Numbered from the stretch's first letter, positions 1 to 8,360 are shown. The stretch is 58,252 bases of DNA from Candidatus Gastranaerophilales bacterium (GCA_944322895.1 CALUQL010000003.1:1-58252); one strand, 5' to 3'. The notes: generated from the letters alone by a model not told the origin. A program made the numbers and translations.

Positions 1-42
1 GAACACATGATGAAATTCAAAAAAGAAAAAGAAGGAGCATAA
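1..42 (+). CDS. 3' end of an upstream gene (partial)
   Basis: Frame 1 is open from the window edge and ends in TAA, giving a lysine/glutamate-rich tail EHMMKFKKEKEGA. Its stop codon overlaps the ATG of the next gene by one base, and the AAGGAG ribosome site of that gene lies inside this tail. This is the usual geometry of translationally coupled operon genes, so the radical-SAM pair that follows is probably the distal part of a longer operon. Too little is present to name the product. Confidence 0.5.
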   Translation, partial: EHMMKFKKEKEGA

Positions 43-1031
43 TGATGCAAGAATATACAAGCTGTCATTGGCTTCAACATGGATTAAGTTTTGAAAATGA
101 TCATATTGAGATGTGTTGCTTATGTTGTCATAAAGGCGGTGGCAGGCTTTATATAAAAGAAAACTACAACGGAAAAGATGTTAAATGGGATGAAATATTA
201 AATTTAAAAGAAAAATTTATTAATGATAATAAAAATGGCATTATAGACCCAAGATGCGAAGGATGTTTTAATCTTGTATATCGCGGATGGGAAGACGCAA
301 AACCATATATCAATTACATACATTTTAATCACTGGACTCATTGTAATAGCGACTGCATATATTGTTATACGAAATGGGATAAAAAAGCATTTAACTCTCG
401 TCCACATTATAAAGTAATGCCTATGATAAAAGATCTTTTTAAAAGAAAACTGTTTAGACCAGATGGTGAAATAACTTTTGCCGGCGGTGAACCAACTATT
501 TTGAATGAATTTGAAGAATTAGTTACTTTTTTATTAAAGAATGGTGCAGAAAGAATTACAGTACATTCTTCTGGAATAAAGTATTCAAAAGCAATTGAAA
601 GAGGAATAAAAGAAGGAAAGCTTTCAGTATGCTTGTCTGCTGATTCGGGTACTAGAGAAATGTATAAAAAAGTTAAAAGAGTAGATAAATTTGATAAATT
701 TTGGCAAAATGCGAAAAAATATGCAAAAGCTCAAGAAAAGCTTGAAAACAAAATATATGTTGAAACAAAATATATATTAATTCCAGAAATAAATACAAAT
801 AAAGAGGAAATTGATAAATGGATGGAATTAACAGTCAACTCAGGAATAAAATCTATAGTAATAGATATTGAAAACGATTATTGTAAAGAATTAAGTGCAA
901 AAGATGAAGAAAAACCTCAATATCTTATAGAATTATGCAACTATATAATTCAAAGAGCAAAAGAACTTAATTTAAACTTGGTTGAATATAACAATTTCAG
1001 ATATTTAGTAACAGAATATAAATTAATATAA
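42..1031 (+). CDS. Radical SAM protein, paralogue 1 (N-terminal SPASM-like cysteines)
   Basis: 329 residues. The radical-SAM cluster motif CNSDCIYC is at about residues 101-108 and the SAM-binding GGEPT segment is near 147-151. Four further cysteines before the core (C8, C25/26, and C72 with C75 as CEGC) recur at the same places in the two paralogues at 1042 and 47878. They resemble a SPASM-type auxiliary iron-sulfur module placed at the N-terminus rather than the C-terminus. The substrate is unknown; the neighbouring D-lactate-dehydrogenase-like gene and the third paralogue beside glycan export genes suggest an envelope or cell-wall modification (inference). AAGGAG precedes two adjacent ATGs at 42 and 45; either could be the start. 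Confidence 0.85.
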   Translation: MMQEYTSCHWLQHGLSFENDHIEMCCLCCHKGGGRLYIKENYNGKDVKWDEILNLKEKFINDNKNGIIDPRCEGCFNLVYRGWEDAKPYINYIHFNHWTHCNSDCIYCYTKWDKKAFNSRPHYKVMPMIKDLFKRKLFRPDGEITFAGGEPTILNEFEELVTFLLKNGAERITVHSSGIKYSKAIERGIKEGKLSVCLSADSGTREMYKKVKRVDKFDKFWQNAKKYAKAQEKLENKIYVETKYILIPEINTNKEEIDKWMELTVNSGIKSIVIDIENDYCKELSAKDEEKPQYLIELCNYIIQRAKELNLNLVEYNNFRYLVTEYKLI

Positions 1032-1041
1032 GGATATAAAT

Positions 1042-2037
1042 TTGGAAGGTTTTGAAAGTTGTAGTTATATAGAACACGGCATGGTTTTAGATCATTGTAA
1101 CAGAATTCGTTCTTGCAATAACTTTAATCCTAGATATGGTGGAAGACCAATTATATATGAGGATTATTGTGGACAAAAAATAGATTGGAAAGAATTTTTT
1201 GATATAAAAAGAGAGCAAAGAAGGAAATATAGAGAAAACTCTTGTCCTGAAATTTGTAAAGATTGTGTAAATACATCATTTAAAAATTGGGATGATGATG
1301 ATTATATAGACTACTTATTACTTACCCCTTGGGTACCTTGTAATTCAAATTGTATTTATTGTCAAGCCCCCAGAGATAAAGAAGTACTTGAAAACACTAA
1401 AGTTTATAAAGTTCTTCCTTTAATAAAAGATATGATAAAAAATAACATCTTAAAAAAAGACGGTACTATAGATTTTGCAGGAGGAGAACCTACAATATAC
1501 AGAGAATTTGAAGCTCTATTAAATGAATTTATAAAACATGATTTTTCCAAAATAATAATACATACAAATGCAATAAAGAAAAGTAATGCAATAATTAAAG
1601 GTTTAAAAAAAGGTGTAGTAAGAGTTTTAGTATCAATAGATGCTGGTTCTAAAGATATACATGAAAAAGTAAAACAAGTAAAATCATATGATAAAGTATG
1701 GAAACATCTTAAAGAATATGCAAAAAACCAGCCTATAGGTGCAGATTATGTCAAAGCAAAATATATAATAGTTCCTGGTCTAAATGACAGTGAGGAAGAA
1801 ATAAAACTTTGGCTTGAAAAATGTAAGGAGATTAATATAAAAAGTGTTGTATTAAATCTTGATTTTAATTGGATTATGGAAAATGTAGATAATGACCTGA
1901 TGCCAATATATAATTTAATGAAATATACACAGTTAAAAGCGAATCAAATGGATATGAATTGCGAATTATATGGACAAATATTTCAAGTTAAATGTGAAGT
2001 AGAAAAATCAAGAGAAGAGAATATAGCAGGGTTTTAA
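1042..2037 (+). CDS. Radical SAM protein, paralogue 2
   Basis: 331 residues, clearly homologous to the preceding gene over its whole length. CNSNCIYC is at 100-107, GGEPT follows about 45 residues later, and the N-terminal cysteine set is C7, C25 and CKDC (72-75). The start is a TTG preceded by AAGGAT, and the N-terminus it gives (MEGFESC) lines up with MQEYTSC and MEEYRSC in the paralogues, which supports this unusual start. It lies 10 bases after the first paralogue and 1 base before the dehydrogenase gene, so the three are probably one operon. Two tandem paralogues may act on different positions of one substrate, but nothing in the sequence shows this. Confidence 0.82.
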   Translation: MEGFESCSYIEHGMVLDHCNRIRSCNNFNPRYGGRPIIYEDYCGQKIDWKEFFDIKREQRRKYRENSCPEICKDCVNTSFKNWDDDDYIDYLLLTPWVPCNSNCIYCQAPRDKEVLENTKVYKVLPLIKDMIKNNILKKDGTIDFAGGEPTIYREFEALLNEFIKHDFSKIIIHTNAIKKSNAIIKGLKKGVVRVLVSIDAGSKDIHEKVKQVKSYDKVWKHLKEYAKNQPIGADYVKAKYIIVPGLNDSEEEIKLWLEKCKEINIKSVVLNLDFNWIMENVDNDLMPIYNLMKYTQLKANQMDMNCELYGQIFQVKCEVEKSREENIAGF

Positions 2038-2038
2038 A

Positions 2039-3019
2039 ATGAGAATAGCAGTTTTTGAGAAGAGACCATATGAAGAAGAAATAATAAAAGAATTCCAAAC
2101 TAAAAATGGAATAGAAGTAGTTAGTACAGATGAAATATTAGATGAAAAAACAATAGATTTATGTAAAAATGCAGATGCTATTACAACACTTGGTTTCAGT
2201 AAATTAGATAAAGATCTCTTAGATAAAATAAGAAGTTATGGCGTAAAATACATTTCAACAAGAACTATTGGTTATAATCACTATGATTTGGATTATGCAA
2301 AAAAAATTGGATTTAAAGTATGCAATGTAACTTATGCGCCCAATGGAGTAGCTGATTTTACAATAATGTTAATGCTACTTACAATAAGAAAATATAAACC
2401 TGCAATGTGGAGACAAAATGTAAATGATTACACTCTAAATGGTCTTATGGGGAAAGAAATGAGACATATGACAATAGGCGTTATTGGTACTGGAAGAATA
2501 GGGTATACTGTAATTAAAAATCTATCAGGTTTTGGGTGTAAAATTCTTGCATATGACAAATATCATAATAATGCAGTAAAAGAATTTGCTGAATATGTTG
2601 ATTTTGATAAACTTTTGAATGAATCAGATATTATTACGATACATGTACCATTAACACCAGAAAATGTCGAAATAATAAACAAAAAAAATATATCAAAAAT
2701 GAAAGACGGCATTGTAATTATAAATACAGCAAGAAGCGAATTGACAAACATACAAGATTTAATTGAAGGAATTGAAACGCAAAAAATTGGTGCACTTGCT
2801 TTGGATGTATTTGATAATGAGGATGAAATATATCATCATTACTTCTCAACAGATATAATAAAAAACAGAGATATGGCCTATCTAAGACAATTCCCCAATG
2901 TAATTCTAACACAGCATATGGCATTTTTTACAGATTCAGCTGTTAATGAAATGATTATAAATAGTTTAAATAATCTGCTGGATTTTTATAATACAGGAAC
3001 TTGTAGAAATGAATTATAA
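2039..3019 (+). CDS. D-2-hydroxyacid dehydrogenase, D-lactate dehydrogenase/VanH type
   Basis: 326 residues. NAD-dependent reduction of a 2-keto acid to a D-2-hydroxy acid is predicted. The Rossmann motif IGVIGTGRIG is near residue 147, and the family's arginine (NTARSEL), glutamate (DVFDNEDE) and histidine (TQHMAFFT) segments are all present. The usual NTARG glycine is serine here. The overall pattern (YISTRTIGYNH, PNGVADFTIMLML, GFGCKILAYD) fits the fermentative D-lactate dehydrogenase and VanH branch better than serA. A metabolic LDH and a supplier of D-lactate for a cell-wall or glycan unit both fit; coupling to two radical-SAM genes favours a biosynthetic role (inference). No D-Ala-D-Lac ligase or VanX is visible. 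Confidence 0.8.
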   Translation: MRIAVFEKRPYEEEIIKEFQTKNGIEVVSTDEILDEKTIDLCKNADAITTLGFSKLDKDLLDKIRSYGVKYISTRTIGYNHYDLDYAKKIGFKVCNVTYAPNGVADFTIMLMLLTIRKYKPAMWRQNVNDYTLNGLMGKEMRHMTIGVIGTGRIGYTVIKNLSGFGCKILAYDKYHNNAVKEFAEYVDFDKLLNESDIITIHVPLTPENVEIINKKNISKMKDGIVIINTARSELTNIQDLIEGIETQKIGALALDVFDNEDEIYHHYFSTDIIKNRDMAYLRQFPNVILTQHMAFFTDSAVNEMIINSLNNLLDFYNTGTCRNEL

Positions 3020-3048
3020 AAAAGACCGATTTTATATCGGTCTTTTTT
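3020..3048 (+). terminator. Rho-independent terminator, probably bidirectional
   Basis: AAAAGACCGAT (3020-3030) pairs with ATCGGTCTTTT around a TTTAT loop, and a T run follows. It starts at the stop codon of the dehydrogenase gene. The A run on the left arm gives a T run on the minus strand, so it can also end the converging Bax-inhibitor gene. Confidence 0.85.
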
Positions 3049-3070
3049 GTTAAATAAAGGATTTAAGTTA

Positions 3071-3808
3071 TTAATTGCGACTTCTTGTTCTTGCCAATAA
3101 CCTTAATATCTCAATATAAAGCCATACAATTGTTACTAACAGACCAAAAGAACAATACCATTCAAAATATGAAGGTAAATTTGCTCTAACGCCATTATCA
3201 ATATTATCAAAGTCAATAATTAAATTAAGTGCAGCAACCAAAGCAATAACAACATTAACGCCAATTGCAAGAGTAGAATTATTGTAGAAATAAGGAATAT
3301 TTACCTTAAAAAAGAATAAAATAATAGAAATCAAATAAAATAGACCAATAGCTAAAGTTGCAGTAAATATAACAGCCCTAAATTTTTCAGTAGCTTTTAT
3401 AAGTCCTACTCTATACAAAACAGCCATAGCAAATACAACTAAAAAAGTAACAGAAATAGCTTGTGTGACAATGCCTGCGTACACGTTTTCAAAAAAGCAA
3501 GAGATACCAGAAATAAAAGCACCTTCCGCAAAAGCATAAATTGGAGCTAAATAAGGCGACTTGTCTTTCATAAATGGGATTGCAATACCAAGAATTAGGC
3601 CGATAATTGCACCAGCCCATGTTAAAATATTCACAAAATCATAGCGACCCATTGAAAATTGATAATATACAGCAGCCGCAGAAACTAACATTATTAGTGA
3701 TAATATTAATAACTTATTCGTTGTTCCTGCAACTGTCATAGGTCTTTCTGTTAAAGCATATGCTTGTTCATAAACATTCTCGTTAAATATTGGATTTGTA
3801 CTTTTCAT
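3071..3808 (-). CDS. Bax inhibitor-1/YccA-family membrane protein (BaxI_1 type)
   Basis: 245 residues with about seven hydrophobic segments from residue 28 onward and a hydrophilic N-terminus beginning MKSTNPIFNENVY, as in the bacterial BaxI_1 branch. The C-terminal pattern DNGVRANLPSYFEWYCSFGL followed by a membrane helix ending in EILRLLA is characteristic of that branch. It is an inner-membrane protein; relatives are proposed calcium-leak or stress proteins, but the bacterial function is not settled. The ATG is preceded by an excellent AGGAGG. It is transcribed divergently from enolase. Confidence 0.85.
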   Translation of the reverse strand: MKSTNPIFNENVYEQAYALTERPMTVAGTTNKLLILSLIMLVSAAAVYYQFSMGRYDFVNILTWAGAIIGLILGIAIPFMKDKSPYLAPIYAFAEGAFISGISCFFENVYAGIVTQAISVTFLVVFAMAVLYRVGLIKATEKFRAVIFTATLAIGLFYLISIILFFFKVNIPYFYNNSTLAIGVNVVIALVAALNLIIDFDNIDNGVRANLPSYFEWYCSFGLLVTIVWLYIEILRLLARTRSRN

Positions 3809-3835
3809 TTTCCCTCCTAAGACATATACATGTTG

Positions 3836-3844
3836 ATTATATCA
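3836..3844 (-). promoter_or_regulatory. Extended -10 promoter for the Bax-inhibitor gene
   Basis: Read on the minus strand this is TGATATAAT, an extended -10 (TGn plus perfect TATAAT), about 28 bases before the ATG and upstream of AGGAGG. No convincing -35 is seen, as expected for extended -10 promoters. It overlaps the likely -35 of the divergent enolase promoter (TTGATT 3833-3838, TAATGT 3855-3860). Confidence 0.55.
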
Positions 3845-3888
3845 TATTTTCAAATAATGTGAGATTATACAAAAAAGGAGATAAAATT

Positions 3889-5136
3889 ATGAAAGTAAAA
3901 ATAAAAGATGTTAAATCTAGACAAATTATTGATTCTAGAGGAATTCCGACTATTGAAACGGAAATAATTTTAGAAAGTGGTCAAATAGGAAAAGCGTCTG
4001 TTCCTTCTGGTGCCTCTACAGGGAAATTTGAAGCAATAGAACTAAGAGATAACAATGACAAGGAATACAATGGCAAAAGTATATATATAGCTATTTCTAA
4101 TATAGAAAATTATATAAAACCGAAAATAATAGGATTAAATGTATTTAATCAAAGGGAAATTGATTTATTGATGTGTAGTCTCGATGGTACAGATAATAAA
4201 TCAAAATATGGAGCCAATGCAATTTTAAGTGTATCTTATGCTGTAGCAAGAGCAGCAGCAAAAGAAATTAAAATTCCCCTATATAAGTATATAGGAGGAA
4301 TATATGGGAATATGCTTCCTATACCAATGATGAATATAATCAATGGTGGCAGACACGCAAACAATAAGCTTGATTTTCAAGAATTTATGATACAGCCTGT
4401 TTGTAGTAAAAATGTAAAAGAAAGTATAAAAATCTGTGCTGAAATATATTATGAATTAAAAAAAATAATAAATAAACAAGGTTACTCAACTTCTGTTGGT
4501 GACGAAGGTGGATTTGCACCAAATATTAGGACAAATAACGAGGCTCTTGATTTAATTATTCAAGCAATACGTGATGCCCAATATACAACAAATGATGTGA
4601 AAATTTGTTTGGATGTAGCAGCCTCTGAGTTTTATAAAGATGGTAAATACTTATTAGAAGGAGAGGAAAAAGAGTTAAATAGTGATGAAATGATTATCTA
4701 CATATCAGAGCTTGTAAAGAACTATCCTATCCACTCAGTTGAGGATGCCTTAAATCAAGAAGACTACAGCGGATGGAAGAAACTGACAGAACAATTGGGT
4801 CAAAAATGTCAGCTTGTTGGTGATGATTTATTTGTTACAAACTATAAGAAATTAAAAGATGGAATTAATGAAAAAATTGCTAATGCAATCTTAATTAAGC
4901 CAAACCAAACAGGAACATTAACTGAAACATTAGATACAATTCAGCTGGCAAAGAAGAATAACTATAAGACAATTATTTCACATAGGAGCGGAGAAACAGA
5001 AGATACCTTTATTTCCGATTTGGCAGTAGGTGTAAATGCTGGACAAATAAAAGCAGGCGCAATTGCAAGAAGTGAAAGAACAGTCAAATATAATCAATTA
5101 ATTAGAATCGAAGAAGAAATAGAATGTAATAATTAA
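3889..5136 (+). CDS. eno: Enolase (phosphopyruvate hydratase)
   Basis: 415 residues, normal for the family. It converts 2-phosphoglycerate to phosphoenolpyruvate in the cytosol. The mobile loop SGASTGKFEA (about 40-49), H156 in GGRHANN, E165 in FQEF, catalytic E206 in GDEGGFAP, metal ligands in LDVAASEF, SVEDAL and VGDDLF, the lysine of LIKPNQ, the SHRSGETEDTF segment and the second lysine in GQIKAGA are all intact. The ATG at 3889 follows AAAAGGAG; an upstream in-frame start at 3790 would run into the divergent gene and lacks homology. The gene stands alone and is followed directly by the SRP RNA promoter. Confidence 0.97.
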   Translation: MKVKIKDVKSRQIIDSRGIPTIETEIILESGQIGKASVPSGASTGKFEAIELRDNNDKEYNGKSIYIAISNIENYIKPKIIGLNVFNQREIDLLMCSLDGTDNKSKYGANAILSVSYAVARAAAKEIKIPLYKYIGGIYGNMLPIPMMNIINGGRHANNKLDFQEFMIQPVCSKNVKESIKICAEIYYELKKIINKQGYSTSVGDEGGFAPNIRTNNEALDLIIQAIRDAQYTTNDVKICLDVAASEFYKDGKYLLEGEEKELNSDEMIIYISELVKNYPIHSVEDALNQEDYSGWKKLTEQLGQKCQLVGDDLFVTNYKKLKDGINEKIANAILIKPNQTGTLTETLDTIQLAKKNNYKTIISHRSGETEDTFISDLAVGVNAGQIKAGAIARSERTVKYNQLIRIEEEIECNN

Positions 5137-5137
5137 T

Positions 5138-5166
5138 TTGCGATGTAAATATTTTTATTTTATAAT
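5138..5166 (+). promoter_or_regulatory. Sigma-70-type promoter of the SRP RNA
   Basis: TTGCGA (5138-5143), a 17-base spacer and a perfect TATAAT (5161-5166). The predicted start, 7 bases on, is the G of GCCGTGCT where the SRP RNA helix begins. The -35 begins 2 bases after the enolase stop codon. Confidence 0.8.
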
Positions 5167-5172
5167 TATAAA

Positions 5173-5430
5173 GCCGTGCTCCACGGGGACATTGCGGATC
5201 TCTTGACCCGAACGCATAGCGGGGTGCAGAGCCTATTGTGAGACTTGTATGAAGGCGGCAGACTTTATATATATTGTTGATAGCGCAGGTATTTATGGCA
5301 TAGTCCATCGAACCGTGTCAGGACGGGAACGTAGCAGCACTAAGGTGTAAACTGTGGGTGTATTTATCTTCGAAGTAGATATATATAACGAAAACCGAAT
5401 TTGTATTTGCCGATAGATAGTGGCACGGCT
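5173..5430 (+). ncRNA. ffs: Signal recognition particle RNA, large type with Alu domain
   Basis: About 258 nucleotides. The ends GCCGTGCT and GGCACGGC pair to close the molecule. The apical S domain contains the hallmark GTCAGG, then ACG closing a GGAA tetraloop, then AGCAGC (about 5318-5338), the Ffh binding site. The 5' part (CCACGGGGACATTGCGG and the following 60 bases) fits the Alu domain found in the long bacterial form of Bacillus and relatives, not the short 4.5S form. It directs membrane and secreted proteins to the translocon with Ffh and FtsY. Confidence 0.9.
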
Positions 5431-5432
5431 AT

Positions 5433-5468
5433 AAAGAGGATTTATAATAGAATCCTCTTTCTATTTTT
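5433..5468 (+). terminator. Terminator of the SRP RNA
   Basis: AAAGAGGATT (5433-5442) pairs perfectly with AATCCTCTTT (5451-5460) around an 8-base loop, followed by CTATTTTTT. The T run overlaps the last codons of the converging TPR gene. Confidence 0.85.
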
Positions 5469-6387
5469 TCTCAGCTTCTTTGATCTCATTTTCTAAATTA
5501 TTAATGTCTCCAGAAAATGTAATTTGCTTTTTTAAAGCTATTTTTAAATATTTTACATAATTAATTTTGTTTTTTAATTCTTTATATATTTTAGCAAGGA
5601 AATAATATATATCTGCTTCATCAGGCATATCATTCATTGCTTGTCTTAATATTTTTTCTGCCGCTGAATATTTTTTGTGTTTTGCATATATTCTAACAAT
5701 CATCTTAATCGCATTTATATCTTGTGGGTTTGTTTTTATTGTTTTTTCTAAATAAAGTATAGCTTTTTCTTCTTCATTTTTTTCTAGATATATTAAAGCA
5801 AGATTGTAATATGCCCAGCTATAATCTTGATTCTGCGCAATAACTGCTTCATATAATTTTATTGCTGATTCGATATCACCAATATTTTTGTATGAATATG
5901 CCAGATAAAATTTAGCAAAAATATCATTATTGTTTAATTCTAGTGCTTTTTTTAAATAAAATATAGATTTTTCAAAATTTTTCTTTCTTGTGTAAATTTC
6001 TCCTAAATGAAAGTAACAATTTTCGTCTTCTTTATCTGTCTCAATTACTTTTAGTAATAATTTTTCTGCTTCATCATAGTAACCTAATTTTATATAAACA
6101 TTTGATATATTATACATTATATCTGTATCATTTATTGAAATAGACAAAGCCTTTTTATAAGAAATTAAAGCATCATTAAGCTTCCCAATTTTTTCTAGTA
6201 TTATACCAATATTATAGTAAACCAGAGGGTTTTCAGGTGTGACTTTTTTTAGGTATATAAAATTTTTTAGTGCTTCTTCATTCTCCCCAATATCAGAAAG
6301 TGCTATTGCATATTCTTCTATTAACTTTATATCATTGGGGTTTTGTTTTAACTTTTCTTGTAAATCATTAATAGAATCATTAGACAT
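5461..6387 (-). CDS. TPR-repeat protein
   Basis: 308 residues made almost wholly of tetratricopeptide repeats (about eight), with the usual pattern of A/G at position 8, Y/F and a terminal proline (for example YYNIGIILEKIGKLNDALISY). No signal peptide, membrane segment or catalytic domain is seen, so it is probably a cytosolic scaffold with unknown partners. The ATG at 6387 follows AGGAATAGG; an in-frame TTG at 6426 lies inside the preceding gene and was not chosen. It begins 7 bases after nnrD and looks co-transcribed with it. Confidence 0.8.
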   Translation of the reverse strand: MSNDSINDLQEKLKQNPNDIKLIEEYAIALSDIGENEEALKNFIYLKKVTPENPLVYYNIGIILEKIGKLNDALISYKKALSISINDTDIMYNISNVYIKLGYYDEAEKLLLKVIETDKEDENCYFHLGEIYTRKKNFEKSIFYLKKALELNNNDIFAKFYLAYSYKNIGDIESAIKLYEAVIAQNQDYSWAYYNLALIYLEKNEEEKAILYLEKTIKTNPQDINAIKMIVRIYAKHKKYSAAEKILRQAMNDMPDEADIYYFLAKIYKELKNKINYVKYLKIALKKQITFSGDINNLENEIKEAEKK

Positions 6388-6394
6388 ATGATAC

Positions 6395-7264
6395 CTATTC
6401 CTCTGATATAACCAATTTAATTGCAAATGGTAAATAGTCTATTATATCGGTGGCTAGAACTGAATATTTTGTGAGATCTGCAGCTGCAATATCGCCCGCA
6501 AGTCCGTGTATATATGTTCCTATTATTGCTGCGTCCAAAGGTGAAAGTTTTTGAGCCAATAATCCTGCTATGATTCCTGTAAGTACATCTCCTGTACCTG
6601 CTTTTGCTAATGCTGATGAACCTGATTGATTAATAAATATTTTTTCACCATTAGTTACAATGCTGTTGTGTCCTTTTAGTACAGTTATACATTCATACGT
6701 TTGAGAAGTTATACGAGCATATTTTTCTCTGTTGTCTAATATTTCTTCAACTGAAACATTTAATAATCTAGAAAGTTCTCTCGGATGTGGTGTGATAACA
6801 GTATTTTTTAGAGAAATTTCACCTTTATGGTTTGATAAAATATTTATACCATCTGCGTCAATAACAACTTTTTGTGTTTTATTAAGATTATTTAAAATAT
6901 AAAAAATAAATTTTTTTATATCTTCGCTTATAGCAATTCCACACCCCATAGATATAACATTGTATGTATATAAATTGTCTATAAAATTATCATCTGAAAT
7001 AATGCCATTTGAATCAGATTTTAAATGTAGATATGTTAATTCTGGTGCCATTGGGGCAATTATTGGTACAATTTCAGAAGGGCAAGCAAGAGAAACATAA
7101 CCTGCACCAATTTTTAATGCTGAAATTGATGAAAGAAAAGCTGCACCAATAAAAGATTTTGAACCTGCAATATTTAATATTTTTCCAAAAGTTCCTTTGT
7201 TTGAATCTTCAGGTCTTTTGGGAAGTTTGCCAAAAACCAGCTTATTGTCAATTAATTTAGCCAT
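6395..7264 (-). CDS. nnrD: ADP/ATP-dependent NAD(P)H-hydrate dehydratase
   Basis: 289 residues. It repairs damaged NADH/NADPH (hydrates) by nucleotide-driven dehydration. This is the ribokinase-like C-terminal half of the YjeF fusion: GKILNIAGSKSFIGAA near the N-terminus, VVIDADGINIL, TPHPRELSRLL, and the phosphate loop ALAKAGTGDVLTGIIAGLL with its catalytic aspartate. The epimerase half (NnrE) is absent from this protein and from the window. The start overlaps the end of trmL by 8 bases, indicating coupling. Confidence 0.93.
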   Translation of the reverse strand: MAKLIDNKLVFGKLPKRPEDSNKGTFGKILNIAGSKSFIGAAFLSSISALKIGAGYVSLACPSEIVPIIAPMAPELTYLHLKSDSNGIISDDNFIDNLYTYNVISMGCGIAISEDIKKFIFYILNNLNKTQKVVIDADGINILSNHKGEISLKNTVITPHPRELSRLLNVSVEEILDNREKYARITSQTYECITVLKGHNSIVTNGEKIFINQSGSSALAKAGTGDVLTGIIAGLLAQKLSPLDAAIIGTYIHGLAGDIAAADLTKYSVLATDIIDYLPFAIKLVISEE

Positions 7265-7715
7265 TTTGCCTTATTGCCTCATATAATACAATTGCTACTG
7301 AATTCGATAAATTTAAACTCCTTTGGCCTTCTTCCATTGGAATTGTTATTGCATAATCTTTGTTTTCATTAAGTATTGATTCAGGGATACCTCTTGTCTC
7401 TGGTCCAAATACAAAAAAATCTCCAGATTTGAATTTTCTATTCGTATATATTTCTTTTGATTTTGTTGTTAGATAATAGAATTTTGAATCTGGAAATTCA
7501 GATTTCAAATCATTAAGATTATCATATTTTAAAATTTCAACACTATCCCAATAGTCTAGACCAGCTCTTTTTAAGTGTTTCTCTGTTAATGAAAAGCCCA
7601 GTTTTCCTACTAAATATAAACGAGCACCGGTGCAAGCACATAATCTTGCAATATTGCCTGTATTTTGCGGTATTTCAGGTTCAAATAATACAATGTTGAA
7701 TTTACTTATCATCAT
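7257..7715 (-). CDS. trmL: tRNA (cytidine/uridine(34)-2'-O)-methyltransferase
   Basis: 152 residues, typical length. A SPOUT-fold enzyme that methylates the ribose of the wobble base in certain leucine tRNAs using SAM. The N-terminal FEPEIPQNTGNIARLCACTG, the GLDYWD segment and the C-terminal SAM-binding knot (VFGPETRGIP, and IPMEEGQRSLNLSNSVAIVLYEA) are all conserved. Two adjacent ATGs at 7715 and 7712 sit inside the 3' end of the phosphatidyltransferase gene, a 14-base overlap. Confidence 0.94.
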   Translation of the reverse strand: MMISKFNIVLFEPEIPQNTGNIARLCACTGARLYLVGKLGFSLTEKHLKRAGLDYWDSVEILKYDNLNDLKSEFPDSKFYYLTTKSKEIYTNRKFKSGDFFVFGPETRGIPESILNENKDYAITIPMEEGQRSLNLSNSVAIVLYEAIRQNG

Positions 7716-8343
7716 TATTTATATATCTTTGACTTTCTATTATAACAGGTATTCCTCTTATTATACACATTGCAACTGTAATATAAACTAAAATATCTGC
7801 AATTTTAATCAAACAAGGCTGAATATCAGTATAAAATAAGAAAGAATTAACCGTCATTCCATTGAAATATTCCATATTAGGTATATTGGCGACAATTAAC
7901 ATAATAAATACAACTGTTTTTGCAAATCCGTACAATGCACGTGAGAATCTTGACGCTGTAAGAAAATGGAAAAATTTATTTTGCATCATTGTTGATGAGC
8001 CGAATGCTGTAAAACCTTGTGCTAGAGCTATACTTCTTAAACCATCTGTAAGAATACCTCTTGCTACAACAACCATTGGAACCCAAACTCCAACCCAACC
8101 AATTACGGCAAAAGCAATCCAATATAAATTTTCTACAACTCTATCTCCTAAAATATCGAATACAGATCCAAATTTAGATTGTTCATTTAATGCACGAGCT
8201 ACAACGCCGTCTAAACCATCTAGGATAATGACAATTAATGTCAAAAATACTGACGCAATAACTAAATCAGGTCTACCTGAAAATATAAATTCAATTGCAA
8301 TTACTGCAAGTATCATTCTTAAAATTGTTAATAAATTAGCCAT
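7702..8343 (-). CDS. CDP-alcohol phosphatidyltransferase (PgsA-like)
   Basis: 213 residues with about five membrane helices. It probably transfers a phosphatidyl group from CDP-diacylglycerol to an alcohol such as glycerol 3-phosphate in the inner membrane. The family signature DG-x2-AR-x8-G-x3-D-x3-D is complete at DGVVARALNEQSKFGSVFD and the following ILGD. The acceptor cannot be fixed from sequence. The ATG at 8343 with GGGG upstream is preferred over an in-frame TTG at 8355. It is 17 bases downstream of the oxidoreductase gene. Confidence 0.85.
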   Translation of the reverse strand: MANLLTILRMILAVIAIEFIFSGRPDLVIASVFLTLIVIILDGLDGVVARALNEQSKFGSVFDILGDRVVENLYWIAFAVIGWVGVWVPMVVVARGILTDGLRSIALAQGFTAFGSSTMMQNKFFHFLTASRFSRALYGFAKTVVFIMLIVANIPNMEYFNGMTVNSFLFYTDIQPCLIKIADILVYITVAMCIIRGIPVIIESQRYINNDDK

Positions 8344-8360
8344 AAATATCCCCAATACTA

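Noticed and set aside
2039-3019. Vancomycin-resistance vanHAX-type operon
   Set aside because: Only a VanH-like dehydrogenase is present; no ligase, dipeptidase or two-component regulator is visible.
5102-5308. 68-codon minus-strand open frame across the SRP RNA
   Set aside because: The region folds as SRP RNA with promoter and terminator on the plus strand; the frame is incidental.
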